Of a stretch of DNA of 40,117 nt, positions 1 through 8,461 are shown piece after piece. The stretch comes from a candidate division CSSED10-310 bacterium. GTDB lineage: Bacteria > CSSED10-310. Every line of letters begins with the position of its first letter. Position 1 is the first letter of the stretch. The notes under the pieces were generated by a model. It had not been told where the DNA came from and did no database searches. It saw nothing but the letters and a program-made list of their open reading frames with translations. A program made the position numbers and the translations under genes. The stretch spans positions 1 to 40,117 of the forward strand of contig PWNJ01000248.1 in assembly GCA_003558985.1 (NCBI GenBank), in the 5' to 3' direction.

Positions 1-814
1 GAAGAGGAACACAAAAACCCTCATGCTCGCTCATGCAAATAAAAACATCTGTAAGATTATATGCTGCTGCAAGTTCTGAATCATTTATTGATCCACTGAA
101 AACAACGTCTTCAATACTGTATGATTTAACAAGTTGAGTCATTGAATATGTATATCGCCAGCAATTTCTGTTCTCCCCGATTAACAGCAACCTTGAACGG
201 GGGTTGAGATATTGTTTATACCATGCAAAAGCTCTGATAATATCCTGATGACGTTTATTGGGAGACAATCTGCCAACAAACGTCCATGTAAAAAAAGGCG
301 AAGACCACTGTTGTTTGAAGACCGTATCAGCTTTGATCTTCAATCGTGAAAATTCAACAATTATTGGCAGCACATGTACTTTGTCATAACCTGCTTCACG
401 CAATATTGACGCGTTGTACTCTGAATCAGCCCATGCAACCATGCAGCGGTCTTTCAACTGAATCAACTCATCCATACCCTCTGCTGTAACCTCGGTCATA
501 TGCGGACTGTTTCCAAAAAACCAATTGGCGGGGGTAATGTTATGAAATATAATTATGAGCCGATCAGGAACAGACATAACATATTCTGTAATCTCTGAAC
601 CAACGCTGAAGTGATATATTAAAAGGTTCTTAGAATCTGATTGATCCTTGTGATAACGTCTTTTAATGGCCTCATTTTGAAGTTTTGGATGAATTATATC
701 TGCATAAATATTACTGTTGTAACCAAGTGAGCGCAGTATTTTCTTTAACGCAAGCGTGTCCACTCCGATTGCATCACCATAAGCAAAATTCGGTAAAATC
801 TGATGAATATTCAT
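1..814 (-). CDS. GT4-family glycosyltransferase, C-terminus cut by window edge
   Basis: The reading frame opens at ATG 814 and stays open to base 1, giving about 271 residues. It reads as a GT-B glycosyltransferase of family GT4. The N-terminus (MNIHQILPNFAYGDAIG) looks like a glycine-rich donor-side loop. A mid-protein FVGRLSPNKRHQDIIRAF segment is the usual start of the second Rossmann domain. The last residues, SEHEGFCVPL, are the start of the EX7E nucleotide-sugar motif. It probably adds a sugar to a lipid-linked glycan at the inner face of the cytoplasmic membrane; donor and acceptor cannot be read from sequence. Its start overlaps the upstream gene's stop by 4 nt (ATGA), so it is co-transcribed with the polysaccharide genes to its right. 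Confidence 0.88.
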   Translation of the reverse strand, partial: MNIHQILPNFAYGDAIGVDTLALKKILRSLGYNSNIYADIIHPKLQNEAIKRRYHKDQSDSKNLLIYHFSVGSEITEYVMSVPDRLIIIFHNITPANWFFGNSPHMTEVTAEGMDELIQLKDRCMVAWADSEYNASILREAGYDKVHVLPIIVEFSRLKIKADTVFKQQWSSPFFTWTFVGRLSPNKRHQDIIRAFAWYKQYLNPRSRLLLIGENRNCWRYTYSMTQLVKSYSIEDVVFSGSINDSELAAAYNLTDVFICMSEHEGFCVPL

Positions 815-1761
815 TCCGTTGTCTCCCCGCCCTGCGCTGGTTCACTATACGGTCTGCTTAATATAATCCCGTGAATAACCCAATCGGTATCGTTCCAGTC
901 AACTGTTTCATCCAGTCTTATCCCCTGCAACACCATGGATACAGCAACTTTACCTGAAATATCTTTCCAGTGAGCTCCTGCAATGACATATTCTATTTGT
1001 TCGGTATTAAAATGCTCTTCTCTAAACTGCCATTCCTGAACCGGCCATGATTGAAACCTGTCGGAAACATTAGTCCATCCATCAGCTTTCATGGATTGTA
1101 AATAATAATCCTGGATCGCCGTATCGCCGGGTTTCAGCGTTGTCTGGAAGTGTCTGATATTGGCAATGCCAGGTTGAAAAAACGGCTGGTGTTTTTCCTC
1201 GACAAATGGAGGTAAATCCAGTTCTACACTTCGAGCAAGTCTGTATCCCCTGGAAAAGATAAATGATCCCCATGTAAAAGCAAACAATAACACGACAAGT
1301 GCAGTTATTGCTGCCGTCCATCGAACCAACGCCAAATCGAAATTGCTATCAGATTTTTTTTGACTGGATAGAGCTCCTGCAAAACCGCCAGTTAACCATA
1401 AAACAGAATTTCCCGCAAATGACAGCCACACTGACAGCTCCATTAATGAGTAAACCGACTCGGGAACGATAATAAGTTGCAAAGATATTGGTATCACAGC
1501 GTTAATCAGTGCGGCGACCAACCACAGAATACGATCCTTTGATTCTGGTTTTATTCGTCCAAGAAAAAATCCACCAGCAAAAGAAGCAATAACTGTGGGA
1601 AGCAGCGGCATTATTCGAATAAGAGCTTGATTCGGGGTTTGCAGTTCCTGTATCAGAGAAGAAATCACTATAAATAAAAGCACCTGTATCACTTGAGATG
1701 CGGCTACTGCCAGCACAACCAGGCCAGTTGACTTAATTGAAGGATTCTTATGCCATTTCAC
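811..1761 (-). CDS. Unknown membrane protein with extracytoplasmic C-terminal domain
   Basis: I do not recognise this 316-residue protein. It starts at GTG 1761 with GGGAG about 9 nt upstream. Hydrophobic stretches near residues 13-37, 48-68, 78-98, 110-130 and 150-172 suggest four or five membrane segments. The last roughly 140 residues are soluble and predicted to face outward. They contain tryptophan-rich beta-like sequence (for example QSWPVQEWQFREEHF). It overlaps the preceding glycosyltransferase gene by 14 nt and the following one by 4 nt, so it belongs to the polysaccharide operon. A role in glycan export or in assembling the glycosyltransferases is a guess from position only. Confidence 0.75.
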   Translation of the reverse strand: MKWHKNPSIKSTGLVVLAVAASQVIQVLLFIVISSLIQELQTPNQALIRIMPLLPTVIASFAGGFFLGRIKPESKDRILWLVAALINAVIPISLQLIIVPESVYSLMELSVWLSFAGNSVLWLTGGFAGALSSQKKSDSNFDLALVRWTAAITALVVLLFAFTWGSFIFSRGYRLARSVELDLPPFVEEKHQPFFQPGIANIRHFQTTLKPGDTAIQDYYLQSMKADGWTNVSDRFQSWPVQEWQFREEHFNTEQIEYVIAGAHWKDISGKVAVSMVLQGIRLDETVDWNDTDWVIHGIILSRPYSEPAQGGETTE

Positions 1762-2941
1762 TGGGTGAATCTCCCATGGAATTGAGTTCTACAGATTTAA
1801 GCAATGATTCATATTTGTCTTCAATAACACGCCATTCATAATTTTCCTGATAATATCTAAAGCCCTGTTTACCAATTCTTTCTGCAACAGATTTGTTTTC
1901 AAGCAAAAATACCACATGCTCAGCAAACTCATCATAGTTTTTATAGAATAAACCACCGTTTGAGCGCAGACATTGTCCTTGAAGTACTTCGCAACGTCCA
2001 TTTACAAGCGTCGGACGTTGATATCGCCATGCTTCCAACAGTACCATTGACAAGCTTTCATAACGACTGGGCATAACCAAAAACCTGCAGTGTCGCAACG
2101 CTTCATTTTTTTCCCTTTCTGATACAAAACCCAGATGACGGACAGACGGATGTGCAGGTATCGGAATAACCGGCTTGCCAATAATCAAAAGCGACACATC
2201 ATCACGTACATCTTTACAAAACCGCAGAAACATACGAAAAAGATGATCGCATCCTTTGTTTTTATCGATTCTTCCAATGTAAAGAATATAGGGGTCCATT
2301 GCGCGAAAATCTCTGGTTTCTTGACAATTGTTTTCCGTATCAGGCAGTCCAACTCCAACAACATCGCCCCGTACCTTTCGATTCCCGGCAATAGAATGAA
2401 TCAATTCCTGTTCTTCGACTGAGTTGTAAGCAATCGCTCCAGGCAGTTTAAACAGCTCCTTGAAAACTGATAAATACAATGCTGGATCATGTTCTGCTGT
2501 CGGAACCAATATCGCTTTCTTTTTGAATAATCGCAATGCCTGAACTGTTGTCCAGTATCGATAGGAAAACAAAATCCAGATGTCAATATCAGACCGTTGA
2601 ATGATACCTTTAACTAGCTGCGGAGAATATGGTCCGTTTTCTTTTATCCAGCGTTCTTCCATTTCTATAGGTTGAGACTCATGAAAAACCAGATTTTGAA
2701 CATTTTCAAATGAACGAATATTTCGTGTTTTTCGGACGGGGTACCGATGGACTGGAATTCCGTTAATGATCTGGCGCCCTTTTGTGTACTCATTTTTCCA
2801 GGACACATAATCTTTTGCGCAAGTCGTAAATATTTCCACATGGTGGAACTCATTCAAATGTTCAGCCACTAATCTGCAATGCAGCTCTGCCCCGCCAGCT
2901 ATATCCTCTCCATATCGTTGAACGACAAAACCCAATCTCAT
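1748..2941 (-). CDS. GT4 glycosyltransferase, tandem paralogue A
   Basis: This 397-residue GT-B enzyme has the N-terminal glycine-rich loop RYGEDIAGGAELHCRLVAEHL, a linker into ILYIGRIDKNKGCDHLFRMF, and the EX7E motif in MPSRYESLSMVLLEAW (E-S-L-S-M-V-L-L-E). These are hallmarks of family GT4 retaining transferases using nucleotide-sugar donors. It is closely similar along its whole length to the adjacent gene at 2938-4110, including the shared RYGxDIAGGAELHCRLVAEHL, LFSYRYWTT and YESLSMVLLEAW blocks, so the pair is a tandem duplication. Start and stop overlap neighbours by 4 and 14 nt. It probably adds one sugar of a surface polysaccharide; the linkage is unknown. Confidence 0.9.
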   Translation of the reverse strand: MRLGFVVQRYGEDIAGGAELHCRLVAEHLNEFHHVEIFTTCAKDYVSWKNEYTKGRQIINGIPVHRYPVRKTRNIRSFENVQNLVFHESQPIEMEERWIKENGPYSPQLVKGIIQRSDIDIWILFSYRYWTTVQALRLFKKKAILVPTAEHDPALYLSVFKELFKLPGAIAYNSVEEQELIHSIAGNRKVRGDVVGVGLPDTENNCQETRDFRAMDPYILYIGRIDKNKGCDHLFRMFLRFCKDVRDDVSLLIIGKPVIPIPAHPSVRHLGFVSEREKNEALRHCRFLVMPSRYESLSMVLLEAWRYQRPTLVNGRCEVLQGQCLRSNGGLFYKNYDEFAEHVVFLLENKSVAERIGKQGFRYYQENYEWRVIEDKYESLLKSVELNSMGDSPSEMA

Positions 2942-4110
2942 ACGTTATCTCCACTACCTTCAAGCAAACAGTGATACTTGTCTATTATTACCGACCAGTC
3001 GTAATGTTTTCTGTAATACGCCAACCCCTGTTGTCCCAGCATTACTCCCAGATCAGGTCTGGAGCTGATCAGCACAAGAGCTTCAATAAATTCTTCTGTA
3101 TTGCGGTAATACAGTCCTCCACCGGAACGCTTGCATTGTCCAGTCAAAACATCACAATGTGCATTGCAAACAACGGGTCTGGAGGATTTCCATGCTTCCA
3201 GAAGAACCATGGACAAACTTTCATATTTACTTGGCATTATCAGTGCTTCAGCTTGTGACAATAAACTCATTTTCACATGATCCGGCTGAATTCCCAGGTA
3301 AAATATTCCTGGATGATTCGGAAGAGAAATATGCTGTTTTCCCATCAGTACCAATGCCAGCGGATTATTGGTATTTTGGTGATAAGCAAGGTAGTCAGTT
3401 ATCAGGTTACAGCATCCTTTTGCTTCTTCGATTCTGCCAATATAGATGAAATACTTATCCGGTATATTCAATGCGTCGTAATTTTCATGATCAGATAATG
3501 GAGTCTTTGTTTCAGGAAGTCCGACACCAACTGTTAATCCCGGCACTAAAAAATTGTTACTAATTTGGTTAATATTTCTTCTTTCTTCAATTGAATTATA
3601 GGCAATAGCCATTGGCTTATGAAATGCTTTTTTATAGATATCCAGGTGAAGTGTGCGATCAAGCTCTGCTGTGGGTACAAGCACCGCATTTTTGCCAACA
3701 CAATGCAGCGCATGCCAGGTTGTCCAGTATCGATAGGAGAACAGCACATAGCGGTCGAACTGACTGTTTTTTTTCAGGTATTCAATCAATGATGGACAAA
3801 ACGGTCCATGCGCATCAAGATATTGTATTTGCTGTTCTGCAGTAGGGTAACCGTACAAAACATTGTGAGCCAGAATATCAAAGTCAGATGGTCTTTGCCG
3901 GGTGACAGCAAATCGGTGTACTTTAATGCCGTTGACCACTTCTGTCCCCGGTGCGTAAACATTTTTCCATGTCAGATAGTCATTTGCGCATGTTGTTGCA
4001 ATTTCAACCGGGTAAAATTTTGCCAGATGTTCAGCAACAAGCCGACAATGCAACTCGGCTCCACCTGCGATATCCAGGCCATAACGTTGGACTACAAAAA
4101 GTATCGTCAT
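2938..4110 (-). CDS. GT4 glycosyltransferase, tandem paralogue B
   Basis: This 390-residue GT4 enzyme is the tandem copy of the gene at 1748-2941. Its N-terminus (RYGLDIAGGAELHC) carries the donor-domain glycine loop. Residues around FIYIGRIEEAKGC open the C-terminal Rossmann domain, and MPSKYESLSMVLLEAW holds the EX7E motif. A cysteine-rich segment shared by both copies (CNAHCDVLTGQC here, CEVLQGQC in copy A) follows the motif. The ATG at 4110 overlaps the upstream stop by 1 nt, and the 3' end overlaps the next gene by an ATGA. The two copies presumably act on successive or different acceptors in the same glycan. Confidence 0.9.
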   Translation of the reverse strand: MTILFVVQRYGLDIAGGAELHCRLVAEHLAKFYPVEIATTCANDYLTWKNVYAPGTEVVNGIKVHRFAVTRQRPSDFDILAHNVLYGYPTAEQQIQYLDAHGPFCPSLIEYLKKNSQFDRYVLFSYRYWTTWHALHCVGKNAVLVPTAELDRTLHLDIYKKAFHKPMAIAYNSIEERRNINQISNNFLVPGLTVGVGLPETKTPLSDHENYDALNIPDKYFIYIGRIEEAKGCCNLITDYLAYHQNTNNPLALVLMGKQHISLPNHPGIFYLGIQPDHVKMSLLSQAEALIMPSKYESLSMVLLEAWKSSRPVVCNAHCDVLTGQCKRSGGGLYYRNTEEFIEALVLISSRPDLGVMLGQQGLAYYRKHYDWSVIIDKYHCLLEGSGDNV

Positions 4111-4646
4111 CAGTTCTGATCAGTTGATTTATCTTCAGGCATAGTCATGGATTCAAATGTTCGCAAACGTTGTTCAAGAAATTCTTGTTCACGTTCAAGT
4201 CGCTCGAGTTTTGCTTTCAACGCATCGTTATCAATCTGATGCCGTGTAATTTCACGAACCAGATTGTGAATTAAATGAGCAAAATACTGATTAATCTGTG
4301 CCTGGCGGCCAACAATATGATCGGTATAAAGGCGTATAAAGGGTCTAACCAATTTTTTAATCAGTATAATCACTTTTGCCTTAACCCCAGATCGATGTGT
4401 TGCAATAATATAACTTGGATTGATATTCCAGCTATGATCCGGTGATCTGAGTTTTTCCAGAAGTACGGAATCAATTTCTGCTTCTTCAGCAAATTGCATA
4501 ATTCGGCTTTCAGTTATTTCTGCAATTGCTTCGTCAGTATATATTCCTTCCTTGCGTTTTTGAGCAATTCGTTCACGGATTATCTCCATAATTTCTGAAA
4601 CATCAATTTCTGATCCAAATTCAATATCTTGCCAGTCATCTGCCAT
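4110..4646 (-). CDS. Unknown protein with C-terminal coiled coil, polysaccharide cluster
   Basis: This 178-residue protein is highly charged at the N-terminus (EIMEIIRERIAQKRKEG). It has a middle basic/hydrophobic segment (VIILIKKLVRPFIRLYTDHI) and ends in a heptad-like coiled coil from about residue 130 to 168. The middle segment followed by a coiled coil resembles, by eye, the N-terminal part of methyltransferase-linked proteins found in polysaccharide clusters. No catalytic domain is present here. A good ribosome binding site (GGGAGG) precedes the ATG. Its stop overlaps the next glycosyltransferase start by 1 nt. It may tether or organise the glycosyltransferases at the membrane; that is inference from position and coiled coil. 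Confidence 0.75.
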   Translation of the reverse strand: MADDWQDIEFGSEIDVSEIMEIIRERIAQKRKEGIYTDEAIAEITESRIMQFAEEAEIDSVLLEKLRSPDHSWNINPSYIIATHRSGVKAKVIILIKKLVRPFIRLYTDHIVGRQAQINQYFAHLIHNLVREITRHQIDNDALKAKLERLEREQEFLEQRLRTFESMTMPEDKSTDQN

Positions 4647-4694
4647 GATTTAATCCTCCCAGCATAAATTCACACGATACTACGTCAAATTTAT

Positions 4695-5435
4695 CTAAAT
4701 GTGAAGACCACCTGATACTTTGATAATCTGACCGGTAACATAAGCAGATTCGTCGGAAAGCAGCCAATCAACAACTCCACAAATATCTTCAGATGTTCCA
4801 AATCGGTTAGCTGGTATTGATGGAAGCATCGTTTTACCATGTGCAGGTATTTTACCGGTTTCCGTCAGAAAAACTCCGGGTGCTATAACATTCACAGTAA
4901 TCCCTTTATCTGCAAGCTTTTTTGCCGCAGCCCTTGCAAGAACTACTACTGATTCTTTGGCTGCTGCATAGGCAGAAATGTTTTTAAATCCTCTATGAGT
5001 ATCGACACCTGAAAAAGCAAACATTACAATTCTTCCAGATTTCATTCTTTCGGATAATGTCTTAATCAAATGTATAGATGGCGCAAGATTATCTTCTGTC
5101 TGCTTTTCCCATATATTCCATTCAGGAATGCTGCAGGAAGTATAGGTTATCGGTCCAGAACAGTGGATAACAGCATATGGTGAAACATTTTTTTTCTTGC
5201 ACATATTTGCAATCTTTTGAACAGTAGCCGGCATTCGTAAATCACCATGAAAAACCAATGTCTCAGGATGTGCATGTTGGTAATGCTCTTCCAAACGTCT
5301 TTTTTGACTCAGTGTTCGACATATCGGCCAGACAATGAACGATTTCTGCAAATGCCTGAAAATCATGTTTCCGATTCCTCGAAATGCTCCGGTGATTATC
5401 ACAATTTTATTTTCTTCTTTTACTTCGCCAGACAT
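4695..5435 (-). CDS. SDR-family NAD(P)-dependent oxidoreductase
   Basis: This 246-residue classical short-chain dehydrogenase has the cofactor loop TGAFRGIG at residues 15-22 and the substrate-side serine in FSG (S142). The YAAAK active-site motif gives Y156 and K160, and the protein ends in VTGQIIKVSGGLHI, typical of FabG-like enzymes. The usual NNAG segment is replaced by HCSG near residue 91. It is the first gene of the leftward polysaccharide block, so it may reduce a sugar or acyl intermediate of that pathway rather than act in fatty-acid synthesis. No ribosome binding site is visible before the ATG. The gene faces away from the divergent protease gene. Confidence 0.88.
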   Translation of the reverse strand: MSGEVKEENKIVIITGAFRGIGNMIFRHLQKSFIVWPICRTLSQKRRLEEHYQHAHPETLVFHGDLRMPATVQKIANMCKKKNVSPYAVIHCSGPITYTSCSIPEWNIWEKQTEDNLAPSIHLIKTLSERMKSGRIVMFAFSGVDTHRGFKNISAYAAAKESVVVLARAAAKKLADKGITVNVIAPGVFLTETGKIPAHGKTMLPSIPANRFGTSEDICGVVDWLLSDESAYVTGQIIKVSGGLHI

Positions 5436-5499
5436 GCTATCAAGTGTAAGCGTTTTTAATGAAATTGCAATCCCGGTTGCTCCAACTGATTAATTACTC

Positions 5500-5509
5500 T
5501 ATATATAAG
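5500..5509 (+). promoter_or_regulatory. Possible -10 element(s) for the S41 protease gene
   Basis: Two overlapping sigma70-like -10 hexamers, TATATA (5500-5505) and TATAAG (5504-5509), lie in the divergent gap. A weak -35 (TTGCTC, 5477-5482) sits 17 nt upstream of the first. A start site near 5512-5516 would leave the far-upstream start at 5459 untranscribed and supports the GTG at 5537. Confidence 0.3.
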
Positions 5510-5536
5510 ATGATGGTACTTGGAAAGGAGCCATTT

Positions 5537-7108
5537 GTGCGCATGATCCAAAATTTAAAAAAAATCATGATAGTCAGTCTGAGTGTTTGTTCTGTTATGA
5601 TATTTATGGGTATCTCAGGTCAAACCAACGCAGACTCACCGGAGTCCGCTTTGGACTCGTTAAGAATGATTGCCAGAGCGCTTGACATGATTGACAGCAG
5701 TTCATCAGACCAACTGGAAAGTAAAGATATTCTTTATTCGGCAATATCTGGTATGTTTAGAACACTGGACCCATATTCTCAGTTTCTGGACGAAGATTCG
5801 TTTCGATATATGATTGCCCAACAGATAGGCAGTTTTTATGGCATAGGCATATCATTTGATGTTCGAAATGGTGAACTGTTAGTAATATCACCAATTGAAG
5901 AATCACCGGCCTGGCGTCTTGGCATTCGTGCGGGTGATGTTATTGAAGAAATCGATGGTGAAAACGTTGCTGGCATTACAAGTAATGAGGTAATCAAGCG
6001 GTTGCGTGGTGCAAAAGGCTCTGTTGTCAAGCTTGGAATACGTCGAAAGGGTTTGACTGAGTTGCTTGAGTTTGAGGTAATCCGGAAAAAAATCACATTA
6101 AATAGTGCAAGAGGTGGTTTCTTTCTGGATTCAGAAACCGGTTATATACGATTGACCGAGTTTTCATCCGCGACCTATGAGGAAATGCTGGAAAAGCTTG
6201 AATCTCTTGTTGAGAAGGGAATGAAACAACTGGTGTTAGATCTAAGATACAATGGAGGCGGCCTTTTATCGGCTGCTGAACAGGTATCATCTGCATTTCT
6301 GAGCAAAGGTGATATAATAGTCAGCACAAAGGGCCGAACTTCTGATGTCAGAAACGATCTTGTTACCCGATCATCCGGTAAATACCGGGATTTACCGATA
6401 ATTGTACTGGTAAATGAAAGTAGCGCAAGCGCATCGGAGATCGTCGCGGGTGCAATCCAGGATCACAACAGAGGACTGATTTTGGGTCAACAAACACATG
6501 GAAAAGGGTTAGTTGGCAGTCAGTTTCAAACCAGAATGGAAACCGCCGTTCAAATAACAACAGCACAGTATTTTACTCCATCAGGAAGAAACATTCAAAA
6601 ACCCTTTGATATCCCCCATCGTAAAAAGGGGTTACCTCAATCAGTAACTGATCCATCAGATAAGCCTGAACCGGGTGTTGATGCCTTTGAAACAACAGGT
6701 GGTATTATACCTGACTTTGTTATCGAGGAACCTTCGATGACTCCTTTAATGTTTTTTCTGGAATCACAGCGTGCTTTCTTTGATTTTGCCGTAACGAATG
6801 GAGATCAGTTTAAGTCTATTGATAAAACGTTCGTTGTTTCGGATGACGTTGTGTCCCGGTTTATCGCGTCTGTAAAGGAAAACCATCCGGAGATTGAAGA
6901 AGATGACATAGATGAAAACATGCAGACAATCCGATCAGCTTTGAACCGCGAAATTATTTCTGTTCATGTCGGTCTGGATGAAGCGGACAAGTTGCGTGTG
7001 ATGGAACTGAAATCAATACAGAAAGCTTTGTCATTGTTTGCTGACTGGGAAGAACATCTTGCTGCTATTGCGTCTTCTGACGGGATGATGGTTGTTTCCC
7101 ATCAGTAA
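5537..7108 (+). CDS. ctpA: S41 family carboxy-terminal processing protease (CtpA/Prc type)
   Basis: This is a periplasmic serine protease that trims or degrades envelope proteins from their C-termini. I chose GTG 5537 because AAAGGAG ends 6 nt upstream and the product then begins with a clean signal peptide (MRMIQNLKKIMIV... GISGQTNADS). The frame is open further upstream to 5459. A PDZ domain (YGIGISFDVRN, IEEIDGENV) is followed by the protease core. The catalytic triad by spacing to E. coli Prc is S298 (in SASAS), D309 and K323 (THGKG) in 523-residue numbering. The last 44 nt overlap the convergent membrane-protein gene. CtpA is the general family name; the actual substrate is unknown. Confidence 0.93.
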   Translation: MRMIQNLKKIMIVSLSVCSVMIFMGISGQTNADSPESALDSLRMIARALDMIDSSSSDQLESKDILYSAISGMFRTLDPYSQFLDEDSFRYMIAQQIGSFYGIGISFDVRNGELLVISPIEESPAWRLGIRAGDVIEEIDGENVAGITSNEVIKRLRGAKGSVVKLGIRRKGLTELLEFEVIRKKITLNSARGGFFLDSETGYIRLTEFSSATYEEMLEKLESLVEKGMKQLVLDLRYNGGGLLSAAEQVSSAFLSKGDIIVSTKGRTSDVRNDLVTRSSGKYRDLPIIVLVNESSASASEIVAGAIQDHNRGLILGQQTHGKGLVGSQFQTRMETAVQITTAQYFTPSGRNIQKPFDIPHRKKGLPQSVTDPSDKPEPGVDAFETTGGIIPDFVIEEPSMTPLMFFLESQRAFFDFAVTNGDQFKSIDKTFVVSDDVVSRFIASVKENHPEIEEDDIDENMQTIRSALNREIISVHVGLDEADKLRVMELKSIQKALSLFADWEEHLAAIASSDGMMVVSHQ

Positions 7109-7748
7109 CACGTTGTTGGTTCAAACGCAATTTCTTAAACAACCAGTTTTGTGAGTAAAACATCCATATAAAAAATGGCATGATCATTGACCCTGCCTGT
7201 TCCATAAATCCTTGCGAACGGCTTATCAATCGAATTCGGTATAAAAACTGCTGATGTTGTGGATTGTTTCGATTTATCTGCCAGGTTTGAGAAGAATAAT
7301 AATACGATTGAATATTCAGGCTCATATGCAGAATATGTGAGGCTGATAAAAGTATAAAACCGACTAGCAAAAATATCATCAAACGCTTGAATGATCGAAA
7401 GGGAGTAGCTAAAAGGAGGGCCAAAAAAGGAATAGTGTTAAAGTAAAGGGTATTCAGGTGAATTCTAGCAGATACAGGTTTTACTTCAGCCAACGGTACA
7501 ACAGCATGGAGTGCTGGTCTCATTAACACCTCGACTGTGATACCATGTTGATCTGTGTATCGGACATCCCTGACTGGTATATATCGCCGTTGTATAGCAA
7601 TGACTGATTCAGATAAAACTTTGCCGTAATAGGGATGAATATTTGACCATATCAAATACGCAATTATGCTGAATAAAAAAAACTTGAAAAAGAAAAGCAG
7701 CCAGCCGGTTCCCTTCCAGAACTGTTTCAATTTCACCGCTAATTGCAC
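7065..7748 (-). CDS. Exosortase-associated membrane protein (candidate)
   Basis: This 227-residue protein has an N-terminal membrane segment (residues 17-35), a roughly 65-residue loop predicted outside (SESVIAIQRRYIPVRDV...), two more membrane segments around 102-140, and a fourth near 180-195 before a basic tail. It lies 37 nt downstream of the exosortase gene on the same strand, so the two are almost certainly co-transcribed. Families of exosortase-associated membrane proteins with this general size occur beside XrtH-type exosortases. I make the call from context and topology, not from a motif I can prove. Its 3' end overlaps the convergent protease gene by 44 nt. Confidence 0.65.
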   Translation of the reverse strand: MQLAVKLKQFWKGTGWLLFFFKFFLFSIIAYLIWSNIHPYYGKVLSESVIAIQRRYIPVRDVRYTDQHGITVEVLMRPALHAVVPLAEVKPVSARIHLNTLYFNTIPFLALLLATPFRSFKRLMIFLLVGFILLSASHILHMSLNIQSYYYSSQTWQINRNNPQHQQFLYRIRLISRSQGFMEQAGSMIMPFFIWMFYSQNWLFKKLRLNQQRVTDGKQPSSRQKTQ

Positions 7749-7785
7749 AAAAAACCTCCAGGTAATTTACTCGCAATATTTATGT

Positions 7786-8343
7786 TTACTTTGCTGGTTC
7801 AGGATTTTCAGATGATGATTCTGATGCAAAAGGGTCTCGAATCAGTTTCTCTTTCCAGAAAACCCAAAATGCTATAACGAAGATAATAAAAATACCCTGC
7901 CACAAAAATTCATGATAAAAATCAAAATAATCACGCCAATACAGTCCAATAATTCCCAGAACTGCCATTCTTACGGTATTGATAAGATATAAACCGGCAA
8001 TACCAATTACTAAGCCATACAATTTTTCATACCATCGTGCTTTATAGGCCAGAACTGCAGCCGCATAGATCATCATTCCGAAAATTCCCGCACAGTGGTA
8101 TATGATTGTGAAGCGAAACGATTGAACACTCACAATCGGGCCGGCAACTGAAGTAGAATATCCGAACACACTCAGAACAAACGCAACAGACCTTGCAATC
8201 ATTATTGGAAGATAAACCGCTATATAGTCGGTTGTAACCCTCCAATGCAGAAAAAAATAGAACAAGATGCTGAAATATCCAAACAAAAGGTAAAAATTAA
8301 AGAGAACTGAGTTATTTTTGTAAAAATCAACGATTTTTTTCAC
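7786..8343 (-). CDS. Exosortase/archaeosortase-family transpeptidase
   Basis: Exosortases are integral membrane cysteine transpeptidases that recognise C-terminal sorting tags and couple cargo to envelope maturation. The three catalytic residues are visible: C84 in YHCAGIFG, R125 in NTVRMAVL and H144 in FYHEFLW (185-residue numbering). They sit at membrane-segment ends as in the family. The compact size and the neighbouring membrane protein suggest the XrtH (exosortase H) branch; that subfamily call is tentative. I prefer GTG 8343, with GGAGGG 10 nt upstream. The frame is open to ATG 8400, but that ATG has no ribosome site and lies upstream of the start site expected from the promoter at 8403-8431. 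No tagged target is seen in this window. Confidence 0.82.
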   Translation of the reverse strand: MKKIVDFYKNNSVLFNFYLLFGYFSILFYFFLHWRVTTDYIAVYLPIMIARSVAFVLSVFGYSTSVAGPIVSVQSFRFTIIYHCAGIFGMMIYAAAVLAYKARWYEKLYGLVIGIAGLYLINTVRMAVLGIIGLYWRDYFDFYHEFLWQGIFIIFVIAFWVFWKEKLIRDPFASESSSENPEPAK

Positions 8344-8402
8344 CTGAATCACACCCTCCATCAAACCATTTTGTTTACTGACTTGAAACCAATGGCCCAT
8401 GT

Positions 8403-8431
8403 TTTATACTAATATATAGCAGGCATTGCAA
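8403..8431 (-). promoter_or_regulatory. Leftward sigma70-type promoter for the exosortase operon
   Basis: On the minus strand TTGCAA (8431-8426) and TATAAA (8408-8403) are separated by 17 nt. Predicted transcription starts near 8396, which places the start inside the longest open frame and favours translation from GTG 8343. The -35 lies in the centre of a 14-bp palindrome. Confidence 0.5.
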
Positions 8432-8435
8432 TGCC
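8422..8435. promoter_or_regulatory. 14-bp perfect palindrome, operator-like
   Basis: GGCATTGCAATGCC reads the same on both strands. It sits in the short divergent gap between the exosortase and the TPR-like gene and covers the leftward -35 hexamer. A dimeric regulator bound here would block the exosortase promoter. The same site lies in the 5' leader of the rightward gene. Confidence 0.45.
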
Positions 8436-8461
8436 GATGTTTATTCTGCTGGAGGTTTCTA

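Noticed and set aside
5443..5470. Leftward TTGCAA-16-TACACT next to the SDR start, which would give a leaderless transcript
   Set aside because: The hexamers match poorly and the placement is suspiciously close to the ATG; chance is likely in AT-rich sequence.
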